Source: an uncultured bacterium (GTDB lineage: Bacteria > Cloacimonadota > Cloacimonadia > Cloacimonadales > Cloacimonadaceae). Taken from it: 26,356 bases of DNA. The notes beneath the pieces were generated by a model, which saw only the letters and a program-made list of their open reading frames with translations, had not been told where the DNA came from and did not search any database. The translations under genes were made by a program, and so were the position numbers. The stretch is from positions 1-26,356 of the forward strand of contig CALGPA010000102.1 of the NCBI GenBank assembly GCA_937960795.1, given 5' to 3'. Below are positions 15,117-23,969 of this stretch, in pieces; the first letter of the stretch is position 1; every line of letters begins with the position of its first letter.

Positions 15117-16220
15117 ATGCGTGGGATCCTGCTCGTTGCCATCTTGCTTCCGATTGCGGCTTGGGCTCAGATCCAGTCACATATAGTGCGTCGAGGGGAC
15201 ACCCTCTATAGCCTTGGCAGACAATATGGCATGTCCGTCCAAGAGATTCAGGAGATGAACAGCCTTTCGGACATTCATTTGAGCATCGGCCAAGTGCTCA
15301 AGGTAAAAGGTGCCGCACCAAGTGAAAGATCCGCTCCAGAAACCATACAGCCGGGATCAGATCAACCGATCCAACGCTCTTCCCTGCCCGCCACATACTT
15401 TTATCAAATCCAGCGTGGAGATAATCTCTATCGTATAGCCAGATCACATGGGATCAGCGTTCGCGACATTGTGGCATGGAATGATTTTGCCAATGAGAAT
15501 GCTGCCATCTTTCCCGGACAGCGGATCATAGTCCGCAATCCCGCAAGCGTTAGCGAAGAGGACATCTCTACCGCTGCTGCTCAGGCTCCCGCTACAGACC
15601 AGTCATCGACTCAAGCACAGGCAGAGATCCGCGAGACAATCTACGTGGTCAAACCCAAAGATACTCTTTATGGAATTGCTCGGGCAAACAATATCTCGGT
15701 CGCGGAACTTAGGCGCATGAATTCACTTTCTTCCGATGCCATCCGCGTGGGACAACGGCTGGTCATCTCCTCTGCCCCACGTCCGGTTGATCAGGAGACC
15801 CTTGATCGCTTGGCTCATGAGGAGCTTCTGAGGCAGGATCGCATCCGAGACGATCTGGCAAACCCTGTCGAAGGAACGGTCATCTCCGAATATGGCTTGC
15901 GCAATGGCAGGCCGCACAAAGGGATCGATATTGGCGCTAAAAATGGCACCCCGATCTATGCTGTCCTGGATGGGAAGGTGGTCTTTGCCGGCACACAAGG
16001 CGCTTATGGAAACGTAATCGTAATCGAACATCCGGAGTTTGTGATGACAGTGTATGCACACAACGAGAAGAATTTGGTCGCGGTCGGTGACAAAGTGACA
16101 AAAGGGCAACAGATTGCCACAGTTGGCTCCACCGGCAATGCCATCGGTAGTCATCTTCACTTTGAATATCGGGTCAAAGGAAAAGCCATAAACCCCCGAA
16201 AGGTCTTGCCTCTAGATTAG
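15117..16220 (+). CDS. LysM and M23 peptidase-domain envelope protein (NlpD-like layout)
   Basis: The 367-residue protein has a signal peptide (MRGILLVAILLPIAAWA), three LysM peptidoglycan-binding domains (about 21-63, 95-139, 174-217) and a C-terminal LytM/M23 peptidase domain (about 252-360). Catalytic and zinc ligands are all present: H267 and D271 in HKGID, H315 in VYAH, H346 and H348 in HLHFE. An active endopeptidase is therefore expected, unlike NlpD and EnvC of E. coli, whose LytM sites are degenerate amidase activators. ATG at 15117 gives a compact signal peptide and avoids acyP; ATG 15087 is a fair alternative. The sigma factor follows nine bases later, as rpoS follows nlpD. Confidence 0.88.
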   Translation: MRGILLVAILLPIAAWAQIQSHIVRRGDTLYSLGRQYGMSVQEIQEMNSLSDIHLSIGQVLKVKGAAPSERSAPETIQPGSDQPIQRSSLPATYFYQIQRGDNLYRIARSHGISVRDIVAWNDFANENAAIFPGQRIIVRNPASVSEEDISTAAAQAPATDQSSTQAQAEIRETIYVVKPKDTLYGIARANNISVAELRRMNSLSSDAIRVGQRLVISSAPRPVDQETLDRLAHEELLRQDRIRDDLANPVEGTVISEYGLRNGRPHKGIDIGAKNGTPIYAVLDGKVVFAGTQGAYGNVIVIEHPEFVMTVYAHNEKNLVAVGDKVTKGQQIATVGSTGNAIGSHLHFEYRVKGKAINPRKVLPLD

Positions 16221-16229
16221 GATACAGAT

Positions 16230-17117
16230 ATGCCAAAAGGAATGAAACGCGAAAGTGTCTTTGCCGATAAGGCCTTGCAAAACTATCTGAATGAGATTTC
16301 TAAGTATAAGGCTCTCAGCCGAGAAGAGGAACATGAACTGGGCACCCGCGCACGAAATGGTGACATTGACGCGATGCAAAAGCTTACTCAGGCGAATCTC
16401 AAGTTTGTGGTGAAGATAGCTGCCCGATATCAAAACCGAGGTCTTTCACTATCCGAATTGATCAGTGAAGGCAACATCGGACTCATCAAAGCCATCGAGA
16501 AGTTTGATCCTGATAAGGATATCAAGCTGATCTCATATGCTATTTGGTGGATCAAACAGCGGATCATGCTCGCTGTATCTGAGAAGTCCTCCCTGATTCG
16601 TGTGCCGCTTGGGAAATCTAGTGCCGCACACCGCGTCAAAGCTACTCAAGAGCGATTGTTTTCCGAAACCGGTGAAAAAGCCAGCACCGAAGAGATCGCA
16701 GGTCGCCTAAATATGACCGAGAAATCCATCGATCTGCTCAAGGAACAAATGCCGGAAACATCTTCATATGACGACATTTTGCAAGGCGCTGATTTTCAGA
16801 GCTTCAGTACAAAAGACCTCATGCAGGATCCCAAAGCCTTGGATCCCCAAGAGCTTTATCAAAAGAAACGCCTTACCAAACGAATTCACAAAGCAATCGA
16901 TAAACTGGAACAAAGAGAAGCTGATATTATCCGCACCTATTTTGGACTCAATGAGAATAATGAGAGCAAAAACTTCGCCCAAATCGCAGAGATGATGGGG
17001 CTCTCCAGAGAAAGAGTGCGGCAGATCCAAAAAGAAGCCCTCAAAAAGATTCTGGTGCAGATGCAACCCGAAGAAGATGCCTTTGTGGATGAATTTATCG
17101 ATAAATACAGTTACTAA
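16230..17117 (+). CDS. Sigma-70 family RNA polymerase sigma factor (group 1/2 type)
   Basis: The 295-residue factor has region 1.2 (about 14-40), region 2 (55-125) with ISYAIWWIKQ at 101-110, region 3 (135-190) and region 4 (222-280) with the helix-turn-helix NFAQIAEMMGLSRERVRQIQ at 248-267. It lacks region 1.1. Region 2 resembles the short primary sigma of Bacteroidota (ISYAVWWIRQ) rather than the STYATWWIRQ of proteobacterial RpoD. It might be the primary factor or a stationary-phase, RpoS-like group 2 factor; its place after a LysM/M23 gene favours the latter by synteny, but the sequence alone cannot decide. The next gene follows after 13 bases. Confidence 0.88.
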   Translation: MPKGMKRESVFADKALQNYLNEISKYKALSREEEHELGTRARNGDIDAMQKLTQANLKFVVKIAARYQNRGLSLSELISEGNIGLIKAIEKFDPDKDIKLISYAIWWIKQRIMLAVSEKSSLIRVPLGKSSAAHRVKATQERLFSETGEKASTEEIAGRLNMTEKSIDLLKEQMPETSSYDDILQGADFQSFSTKDLMQDPKALDPQELYQKKRLTKRIHKAIDKLEQREADIIRTYFGLNENNESKNFAQIAEMMGLSRERVRQIQKEALKKILVQMQPEEDAFVDEFIDKYSY

Positions 17118-17130
17118 GACAGGAGCATAT

Positions 17131-18030
17131 ATGATACAGAACTTTGATGAACTCATCTTGAGAGTAAAAGAAGCCCGCAGAGGCACAGTGGTGATCGCTG
17201 CAGCACAGACCGAAAGCGTCTTGGATGCTGCCATTCTGGCTAAGAAAGAAGGGCTTGCCGAAAGTATTTTGGTTGGCGACAAAGCCGCCATCGAAGCTTT
17301 GCTTCAACAAATGGCTCCCGATTTTGCAGATAGCTTCGAGATCATTGATACAGGCGCGGATCTCGTTGCAGCAGCTAAACAATCTGTTGCCTTGGTCAAA
17401 GCAGGAAAAGCAGATCTCATCCTCAAAGGCAAGACAGATACTTCCGTCTTGCTCAAAGCCGTCCTAGACAAAAACAATGGGCTCAGAATCAGCGACGTGA
17501 TCTCAGATGTGCTCGCCTATGAGCATCCCGATGGCATCAAATTGATGAGCGATGGCGGGATTAATATCCTCCCGGAGCTGAAGGACAAGATCGCCATCAT
17601 CAAGAATGCGGTGCAGGTGGCACACAATCTTGGCAATCCCAACCCAAAGGTTGCGCTCATCTCAGCCGTTGAGGCAGTCAATCCCAAGATGCCATCCACC
17701 ATCGATGCCGCCTTGATCGCCAAGATGAATGATCGCAAACAGATTCCCGGATGCACGATCGAAGGTCCCTTGGCGTTTGATAACGCCGTAGATGCCACAG
17801 CAGCGAAGCTCAAAGGCATCACCAGCCCTGTCGGCGGAAATGCGGATATCATGATCGTCCCTAACATCGAAGCCGGAAATATCTATGGGAAAATGCTGAC
17901 CTACTATTGCAAATACCGCGTGGCTCATGTGGTGATGGGCACCAAAGCTCCCATCCTGATCCCATCAAGGGCAGATGATGGCGAGACCAAGATGCTCTGC
18001 ATGGCGCTCGGATTGGCATCCATGCTCTGA
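17131..18030 (+). CDS. Phosphate butyryltransferase/phosphate acetyltransferase-family enzyme
   Basis: The 299-residue enzyme is the length of phosphate butyryltransferase (Ptb), which exchanges CoA for phosphate on butyryl-CoA or related acyl-CoAs. ILKGKTDTSVLLKAVLDK, the SAVEAVNPKMPSTIDAA segment, EGPLAFDNA and the late VPNIEAGNIYGKML are family features. AGGAG lies five bases before the ATG at 17131. No butyrate or acetate kinase is nearby, so the acyl-phosphate partner enzyme must be elsewhere. The acyl specificity cannot be read from sequence; branched or propionyl substrates are possible. Confidence 0.82.
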   Translation: MIQNFDELILRVKEARRGTVVIAAAQTESVLDAAILAKKEGLAESILVGDKAAIEALLQQMAPDFADSFEIIDTGADLVAAAKQSVALVKAGKADLILKGKTDTSVLLKAVLDKNNGLRISDVISDVLAYEHPDGIKLMSDGGINILPELKDKIAIIKNAVQVAHNLGNPNPKVALISAVEAVNPKMPSTIDAALIAKMNDRKQIPGCTIEGPLAFDNAVDATAAKLKGITSPVGGNADIMIVPNIEAGNIYGKMLTYYCKYRVAHVVMGTKAPILIPSRADDGETKMLCMALGLASML

Positions 18031-18035
18031 GGCTG

Positions 18036-18500
18036 ATGCAAATCAAGATTATCCAATTAGGTAAAGATAAGGATCGCTGGCTTACAGAAGCCATCTCCGA
18101 ATATCTCAAAAGACTAAGACCTCTCTGCCGCCTACAGATACAGCAGATGCCGGACATCAGTATCAAGCAAACCGGCACCAAAGAGATTGTGATCCAAAAA
18201 GAAAGCCAAAGCATCATGGATAAACTTGATGTGGATGACTATTTGATCCTGCTTGATGAGACAGGGGAAGAAAAGAATTCGCTTGAGTTTTCGGAGTTTC
18301 TGACTAGTTTGTATGACAGGAAAAAGATAGTCTTCGTGATCGGCGGTGTCTATGGCACAAGCGATGAGCTCAAACGACGAGCAGATCTGATGCTGAGCCT
18401 GTCCCGCTTGACTTTCACGCATAGGATGGCGCGATTGATCCTGGTCGAGCAAATCTATCGCGCCATGATGATTGCAAAAGGAAGATCCTATCACGTTTAA
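18036..18500 (+). CDS. rlmH: 23S rRNA (pseudouridine1915-N3)-methyltransferase RlmH
   Basis: The 154-residue protein is the SPOUT-class methyltransferase that modifies pseudouridine 1915 in helix 69 of 23S rRNA. DYLILLDETGEEKNSLEFS, the knot loop FVIGGVYGTSDELKRRAD and the C-terminal LTFTHRMARLILVEQIYRA with final RSYHV are all family hallmarks. Length is normal (E. coli 155). The ATG is five bases after the upstream stop, with the ribosome site TGAGG overlapping that stop codon. Confidence 0.95.
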   Translation: MQIKIIQLGKDKDRWLTEAISEYLKRLRPLCRLQIQQMPDISIKQTGTKEIVIQKESQSIMDKLDVDDYLILLDETGEEKNSLEFSEFLTSLYDRKKIVFVIGGVYGTSDELKRRADLMLSLSRLTFTHRMARLILVEQIYRAMMIAKGRSYHV

Positions 18501-18512
18501 AAGGAGAAGATG

Positions 18513-18665
18513 ATGCTTCAAATGATGATAGCAAATATAGAGGTGATCAAACAATCCCTGTGGATAATGCTGCAAGGGATGCTGGGGATATTCATCTTTA
18601 CGGGAATATTCTACCTGCTTATTTATACAATGGAAAAGATCTTTAGCGTGGAGAAAAAAGCATGA
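18513..18665 (+). CDS. OadG-related small membrane subunit
   Basis: This 50-residue peptide (MLQMMIANIEVIKQSL at the start) has a single membrane helix in LQGMLGIFIFTGIFYLLIYT, followed by MEKIFSVEKKA. The helix context resembles small OadG-like gamma subunits of sodium-pumping decarboxylases, which anchor the catalytic complex. GGAG lies six bases before ATG 18513; another ATG is at 18510. The stop overlaps the porU start as ATGA. No decarboxylase alpha or beta subunit gene is in the window, so its partner is elsewhere or it has another role. Confidence 0.62.
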   Translation: MLQMMIANIEVIKQSLWIMLQGMLGIFIFTGIFYLLIYTMEKIFSVEKKA

Positions 18666-21600
18666 AACAGGTGATGCTCGTGATAGCTCTCTTGGCGGTA
18701 GTTTGCCTGCTAAACGCCGGGATCTCTCTTGTAGAGAAACAGGGCTCATCTTTGATCATCGAGTTTGATTTGGGAGAATACCGTTTCTCTGAAGAGTCCG
18801 GATTTACTTCCATCCATACAGATCAGGTTGCGGGAGCATCAATGCAATCCGGCGCGCCTTCATTGCCCCATTTTGAGATGAAGATTGGCGTGCCACCAAA
18901 TGGTTCTGCCGAGTTTCAGATTCTTTCCACCAGCAGCGAACAGATCCGCTTGGATCACCGCGTCATGCCTGTACCGTTCATAAATGGCACAGAGGGCGTC
19001 TCGCAATACGATTTCCGCATCGATGAAGCACTCTACAATCCCACTAGGCAAGATCCCATTGAAAAGCTTGGTGTTCAGTTCTTCAGAGATCATCCATACG
19101 TGCCATTTATTATCAATCCCTTCGTGTATGATGGCAATCTGGGCATGGAAGTGCTGACCAAGATGCGCATCCAGATCTCCATCAGCGGAGACATGAGCGC
19201 CAAATCCCCACCAAGGGAAGATCCCATGGCAAAGGCCTTGCTTTCGCAGCTTCTTAATGCTGACGATGCCAAATCTTGGATTCAGCAGACTCGGCATGAG
19301 ATTAAGCATGCGGAATTCTACCGCTCACCCTGGTGGGTAAAGATTGAGACTGACAAGAGCGGCATCTTCCGCATCAATCCCTCTCAACTCTCTTTTCTGC
19401 CCATCTCGGAGATAGATCCACGGAGCTTCAGGATCTTCAGCACCTTCGGCAAAGTCTTGCCCAATGAGGCGGTCTACTCAGGAGAGGATTTTGCTGAGAT
19501 CCCTATCTATGTACACGGAGAAGATGACGCTGTCTTTGATTCTCAAGATTACATTGCATTCTATGGAACCGATCGAAGCGGATATGAGATAAACAGCGCT
19601 CTTCAGACCGATTCCCAAAAGATCTATCACAATCCTTATTCTGCTAATGGGGTGTATTGGCTCACGTTCGCCGGCAGCTTTGACGATCCCCCGATGAGGA
19701 TCCCCACGGAAAGCCCTCTTGCCGACTTCAACCATGAAGTCACAAGCCACCCGGAGATCATCCACATCGAAGAAGAGCGGCATCGCCGAGATTTGACAGG
19801 ATACACTTGGTATATGAGCCGTCTTTTTGGATCTTCGACCCTGGACTATGCCTTTGACATCAACTTGCCGGATCTTGATTCTGCTGAAGAACAGCTTCTG
19901 CAGATGCGATTGCGAGAGGAAGACACCGGGGGAGGCAACACCCATCGCATCAGTGTCTTCGTCAATGGCGAGATTGTCCCCAATCAGTTCAATAGCGACT
20001 ATCATCAGTGGAGCAGCACCTCCATCTTCAATTTCTCGCGGCCAAGCTCTGCCTTCCAAAGCGGAAACAACCGCATCGTCATCCGAGTCCTAAGAGGCAG
20101 CTCTTCGTCCAACCTCTTCCTTGACTACATCACAGTGCGCTACAATAGAAAGCTCCAAAAGGGCAATAGCCAATACCTGGCAAATGCCCATATCCCAACC
20201 GTCGGGCAAGGCGTGAAATACAACTTCACAGGCAATGCTGAAAATACCTTCGTCTTCAAGATCAGCAGCCTTGGAAACATCAGCAGACTGCAGATTGAGA
20301 CTGAAACTGATGGCTTCAGCTTCACCTCGACCGGGGGAGCCAGCACACGATTTGCCATTGCGAAGCCCGGGGAGTTCTATAGCCCGGTGAGTGTCCGCCA
20401 GATGAACCCCGTGGATTTGACTGTCCTTCCCGAACCCATACACAGCGTAATCATCACCCCTGGTGATTTCTTGGACAAGGCGCAGGAGCTGGCTGATATC
20501 TATTGGCAGAATTGGCAATTCCCCACTAAGGTAGTGCTTGACACAGACATCTTTGCTCAGTTTAGCGGAGGACACCCGGATCCGGGTGCTATCCGTCAAT
20601 ATCTGCGTTATCTATATCACAATGCTCCCGAACCTAAGATCCAAGCTGCCACCCTGCTCGGCTTGGGAACTATTGATTGGCGCAACTTCTCCGGCGTGGC
20701 AGCAGCCAAAAACAAGATGATGATCTACCAAAATCCTTCCAATTCCATCACTTCGGATGACTACATAGCCATGCTGACTAATGATCGGCATCCGGAGATT
20801 GCCATCGGCAGATACCCTGTGACAAACCTGACTGAGCTCAATACCATGATCTCAAACTTCAGAGAATATACGCAGAATCCCACACCCGGATTGTGGCGCA
20901 ACAATCTCCTGTTCTTGGCAGATGACACTGTAAACGGACCATACACCGGGGAGTGGATCCACTCCATCGACATGCAAAGCTTGGCAAGTATGATCAATCC
21001 CGCAGTGCAAAACACCAAGATCTTCGCGGAAGAATATGACTATGACGAGTTCCTCAACAAACCTGCCGTTCGCAATGACTTCTTTGAAAACATCAATGAC
21101 GGACGGCTCTTGTGGTACTACATTGGGCATGGTTCCTTTGATAAGCTGGGAATGCAAAACTACTTCTCGGCTTCAACCGACATGATTAGATTCCAAAATC
21201 AAGGCCAGATGGGCTTGTTCATCACGGCATCTTGTGAGGTAAGTTGGTTTGACTATTGGACTTTTGACAGCCTAAGCCAGAGGACGGTGCTCATGAACGG
21301 CATGGGAGCAATTGCGTCTGTGGGAGCCACCAGAAAGAGCTTCCCGGGGCCAAATCACTCGCTGATGAGACTCTTCGTCCCAAACATGATAAACGACCGC
21401 CACCCCCTCGGCTACTCCCTCACCAATGCCAAGACCCGCTTTACAAGCAATCCGGATAACAACGCCATGTACGTTATCTTGGGAGATCCAAATCTTGAGA
21501 TCGTGCCACCCCAGAGAAACAGTAATATGGTCTTAAGTGTTTTTAACAATGCAGAAACGACCTTGAGATCCGACAGCAAAGACGACGGTATTCCCACTCT

Positions 21601-22564
21601 GCATGCCAGACAACAAGCTCATTTGCAAGGCAAATATGATCAAAACGGACTACGAGGGGAAGCCACCTTTGTCGCTTTTGACAACATGCTGCCCTATCAG
21701 ATCAGCCATCTCAACGTAAACAAGAGGGGACCGCAGCTTTTCCGTGGTAAGGTGAGCGTGGAAGACTCAGAGCTTCAGGCTGGTTTCATTGTTCCGGATA
21801 ATGTTTCATCAGGCGACACAGGCTTGGCTTTGGCATATTTTTGGGATGAGCAGAACAAAAAGGATTATATCGCCTACTACTCTCCGATCTCTTTATCCAA
21901 TGAAGTCCTGCCCGGATCACCGCTAAACGACTCTCCCCCTGAGATCTCGCTCTATCTGTCTTCCATGGATTTTCGTCCGGGAGACACCGTGAGCACAAAG
22001 CCCGTGCTATATGCCACGATCTCTGATGAAAATGGGATCAACGTGACGGGAAGCTCCGGTCACCATATATTCCTGATCCTAAACAACGCTTTACAACCCG
22101 TTAGCGTGACCGAATACTTCCAATATGACACAGATTCATTCACTAGCGGCAGCCTCACATATCCTCTGCCGGAGCTGAGTGAAGGACATCACGTCCTCCA
22201 GTTGATTGCATTTGATAACTACAATCTCCCCCAAGTCGCAGAAACTCATTTCATCGCCAAAGACACCGGCCCCATCTCGCTGGAGAATCTTCTTCCCTAT
22301 CCAAATCCGATGAGCAATACCGGACACATCACCTTCTTGATTTCGGACAATGCCGAGATTAGCTTGGATATCTTCACCATGAGTGGCAGAAGGATCCGCC
22401 GAATTGAAACGACCGCAAAACAGGGTTTCAATCAGATTCCCTTTGACGGAAGAGATGACTTTGGCAAGAAACTTGCAAACAACACCTATTTCATTCGAGT
22501 TCGTGCCAAGACTCAAGATGGAAAGAGCATCGAAAAACGCGAACGTCTCGTGATTTATAAATAG
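18662..22564 (+). CDS. porU: PorU-like type IX secretion C25 peptidase
   Basis: The 1300-residue protein has a signal peptide (about 1-19), a long N-terminal region, a C25 (gingipain-type) peptidase domain and a C-terminal beta-sandwich. The catalytic pair is H823 in YYIGHGSFD and C858 in ITASCEVSWFD. The end (about 1207-1300) begins LLPYPNPMSNTG and includes FTMSGRRIRR and a FDGRDDFGKKLANNTYFIRV block, as in type IX C-terminal domains. This fits PorU, the outer-membrane sortase that removes such domains and attaches cargo to the cell surface. It is longer than Porphyromonas PorU (about 1158). Another C25 protease that is itself cargo is possible. No PorV or other T9SS gene is next to it. Confidence 0.82.
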   Translation: MKQVMLVIALLAVVCLLNAGISLVEKQGSSLIIEFDLGEYRFSEESGFTSIHTDQVAGASMQSGAPSLPHFEMKIGVPPNGSAEFQILSTSSEQIRLDHRVMPVPFINGTEGVSQYDFRIDEALYNPTRQDPIEKLGVQFFRDHPYVPFIINPFVYDGNLGMEVLTKMRIQISISGDMSAKSPPREDPMAKALLSQLLNADDAKSWIQQTRHEIKHAEFYRSPWWVKIETDKSGIFRINPSQLSFLPISEIDPRSFRIFSTFGKVLPNEAVYSGEDFAEIPIYVHGEDDAVFDSQDYIAFYGTDRSGYEINSALQTDSQKIYHNPYSANGVYWLTFAGSFDDPPMRIPTESPLADFNHEVTSHPEIIHIEEERHRRDLTGYTWYMSRLFGSSTLDYAFDINLPDLDSAEEQLLQMRLREEDTGGGNTHRISVFVNGEIVPNQFNSDYHQWSSTSIFNFSRPSSAFQSGNNRIVIRVLRGSSSSNLFLDYITVRYNRKLQKGNSQYLANAHIPTVGQGVKYNFTGNAENTFVFKISSLGNISRLQIETETDGFSFTSTGGASTRFAIAKPGEFYSPVSVRQMNPVDLTVLPEPIHSVIITPGDFLDKAQELADIYWQNWQFPTKVVLDTDIFAQFSGGHPDPGAIRQYLRYLYHNAPEPKIQAATLLGLGTIDWRNFSGVAAAKNKMMIYQNPSNSITSDDYIAMLTNDRHPEIAIGRYPVTNLTELNTMISNFREYTQNPTPGLWRNNLLFLADDTVNGPYTGEWIHSIDMQSLASMINPAVQNTKIFAEEYDYDEFLNKPAVRNDFFENINDGRLLWYYIGHGSFDKLGMQNYFSASTDMIRFQNQGQMGLFITASCEVSWFDYWTFDSLSQRTVLMNGMGAIASVGATRKSFPGPNHSLMRLFVPNMINDRHPLGYSLTNAKTRFTSNPDNNAMYVILGDPNLEIVPPQRNSNMVLSVFNNAETTLRSDSKDDGIPTLHARQQAHLQGKYDQNGLRGEATFVAFDNMLPYQISHLNVNKRGPQLFRGKVSVEDSELQAGFIVPDNVSSGDTGLALAYFWDEQNKKDYIAYYSPISLSNEVLPGSPLNDSPPEISLYLSSMDFRPGDTVSTKPVLYATISDENGINVTGSSGHHIFLILNNALQPVSVTEYFQYDTDSFTSGSLTYPLPELSEGHHVLQLIAFDNYNLPQVAETHFIAKDTGPISLENLLPYPNPMSNTGHITFLISDNAEISLDIFTMSGRRIRRIETTAKQGFNQIPFDGRDDFGKKLANNTYFIRVRAKTQDGKSIEKRERLVIYK

Positions 22565-22578
22565 CTTATGGAGACCCA

Positions 22579-23967
22579 ATGAAGCTCTACAACACCCGAA
22601 CTAGACAGAAAGAAGACTTTGTCCCTCTTCAAGAAGGCAAGATCAAGCTATATGCTTGTGGCCCTACTGTATACGACTATTTTCACATCGGCAATGCCCG
22701 TGCTTTCATCTTTTTTGATGTGGTGAGAAGATACTTCGAATATCTGGGCATGGAGGTCACTTATGTGCAAAACATCACAGATATCGACGACAAGATCATC
22801 GAAAAAGCCATAGCAGAAAAGCGGGACTTTCATGATATCGCACAGACCTACGCCAGCGCCTTTCTGGAAGATTGCGCTGCCCTTGGCATCAAGAAGCCTC
22901 ATCATCAACCCCGAGCCACCGAAGTAATGCCTCAGATCATCGATTTGATCCGCAAGCTTGTGGACAGCGGACACGCCTATGAAGTGGATGGCGACGTATA
23001 TTTTGACACAGGCTCCTTACCGGAATATGGCAGCCTGTCCGGGAAAAAGATTGATGACCAAAAAGCCGGGGCCAGAGTAGCAGAAAACCTCCAAAAGAAA
23101 CACCCTGCGGATTTCACTCTTTGGAAAAAGAGCAAGCCCGGCGAGCCCGTCTGGCAAAGCCCTTGGGGCGAAGGGCGTCCCGGATGGCATACCGAATGTG
23201 TGGTCATGAGCCAAAGCTATCTGGGAACCAGCTTTGACATCCATGGCGGCGGGGTCGATCTCGTCTTCCCTCATCATGAAAATGAAAACGCCCAAGCTAT
23301 GGCACTCTCCGGCAAGCCCTTGGCAAGATATTGGATGCACAATGGATTCCTCAATATCGAAGGCGAGAAGATGAGCAAAAGCCTCAAGAACTTCTTCACT
23401 GCACGCGATATTATGAAGGAATATGACGCCGAAGCGATCCGCTTTTTCTTCCTTTCAAAACACTACCGCTCTCCGATCGACTTCACCCGAGAGCTCATCG
23501 AAGAATCCGACAAAGCTGTGGCAAACTTCTACAAAGCCTTAGCTAGATTCCCTCAGAAGATCTGGAAAGATTCGACGATCAATGATCCTCAGTGCATGGA
23601 TATCGAAATCGACTTTCAAAACGCCATGAATGACGACTTTAACACAGCCAAAGCCATTGCCCTGCTTTTTGAACTGACACAGATCATCAAAAAAAGTGAG
23701 CCGGAGGATTCTCGGGCTCAAGATTCAGCGCGCATGCTCTACAAGCTTGGCGGATGCCTGGGCTTTTTCCAGAACCCGGAGCTTCGCCTTTCATCAGATA
23801 CGCCGGAGATCTCCAAAGCGCTCATTGAACTTCTTTTGAGATACCGCACTGAGGCCAGAAATCAAAAGGATTGGGCCAGAAGCGACATGATCCGCGATGA
23901 TCTTCAGGCATTGGGAATAGAGATTAAAGACAGCCCCCAAGGAAGCACTTGGGAGATAAGGAAATAG
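22579..23967 (+). CDS. cysS: Cysteine--tRNA ligase
   Basis: The 462-residue class I synthetase charges tRNA-Cys in the cytoplasm. LYACGPTVYDYFHIGNARAF carries the zinc ligand C27 and the HIGN form of the HIGH signature (36-39); TECVVMSQ and FPHHENENAQ supply the other zinc ligands. GEKMSKSLKNFFT is the KMSKS loop. Length is as expected (E. coli 461). GGAG lies a few bases before the ATG. It begins 14 bases after porU. Confidence 0.97.
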   Translation: MKLYNTRTRQKEDFVPLQEGKIKLYACGPTVYDYFHIGNARAFIFFDVVRRYFEYLGMEVTYVQNITDIDDKIIEKAIAEKRDFHDIAQTYASAFLEDCAALGIKKPHHQPRATEVMPQIIDLIRKLVDSGHAYEVDGDVYFDTGSLPEYGSLSGKKIDDQKAGARVAENLQKKHPADFTLWKKSKPGEPVWQSPWGEGRPGWHTECVVMSQSYLGTSFDIHGGGVDLVFPHHENENAQAMALSGKPLARYWMHNGFLNIEGEKMSKSLKNFFTARDIMKEYDAEAIRFFFLSKHYRSPIDFTRELIEESDKAVANFYKALARFPQKIWKDSTINDPQCMDIEIDFQNAMNDDFNTAKAIALLFELTQIIKKSEPEDSRAQDSARMLYKLGGCLGFFQNPELRLSSDTPEISKALIELLLRYRTEARNQKDWARSDMIRDDLQALGIEIKDSPQGSTWEIRK

Positions 23968-23969
23968 AA

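Noticed and set aside
15117..16220. Considered a degenerate amidase activator like E. coli NlpD
   Set aside because: All M23 zinc and catalytic residues (H267, D271, H315, H346, H348) are present, so an active peptidase is more likely.
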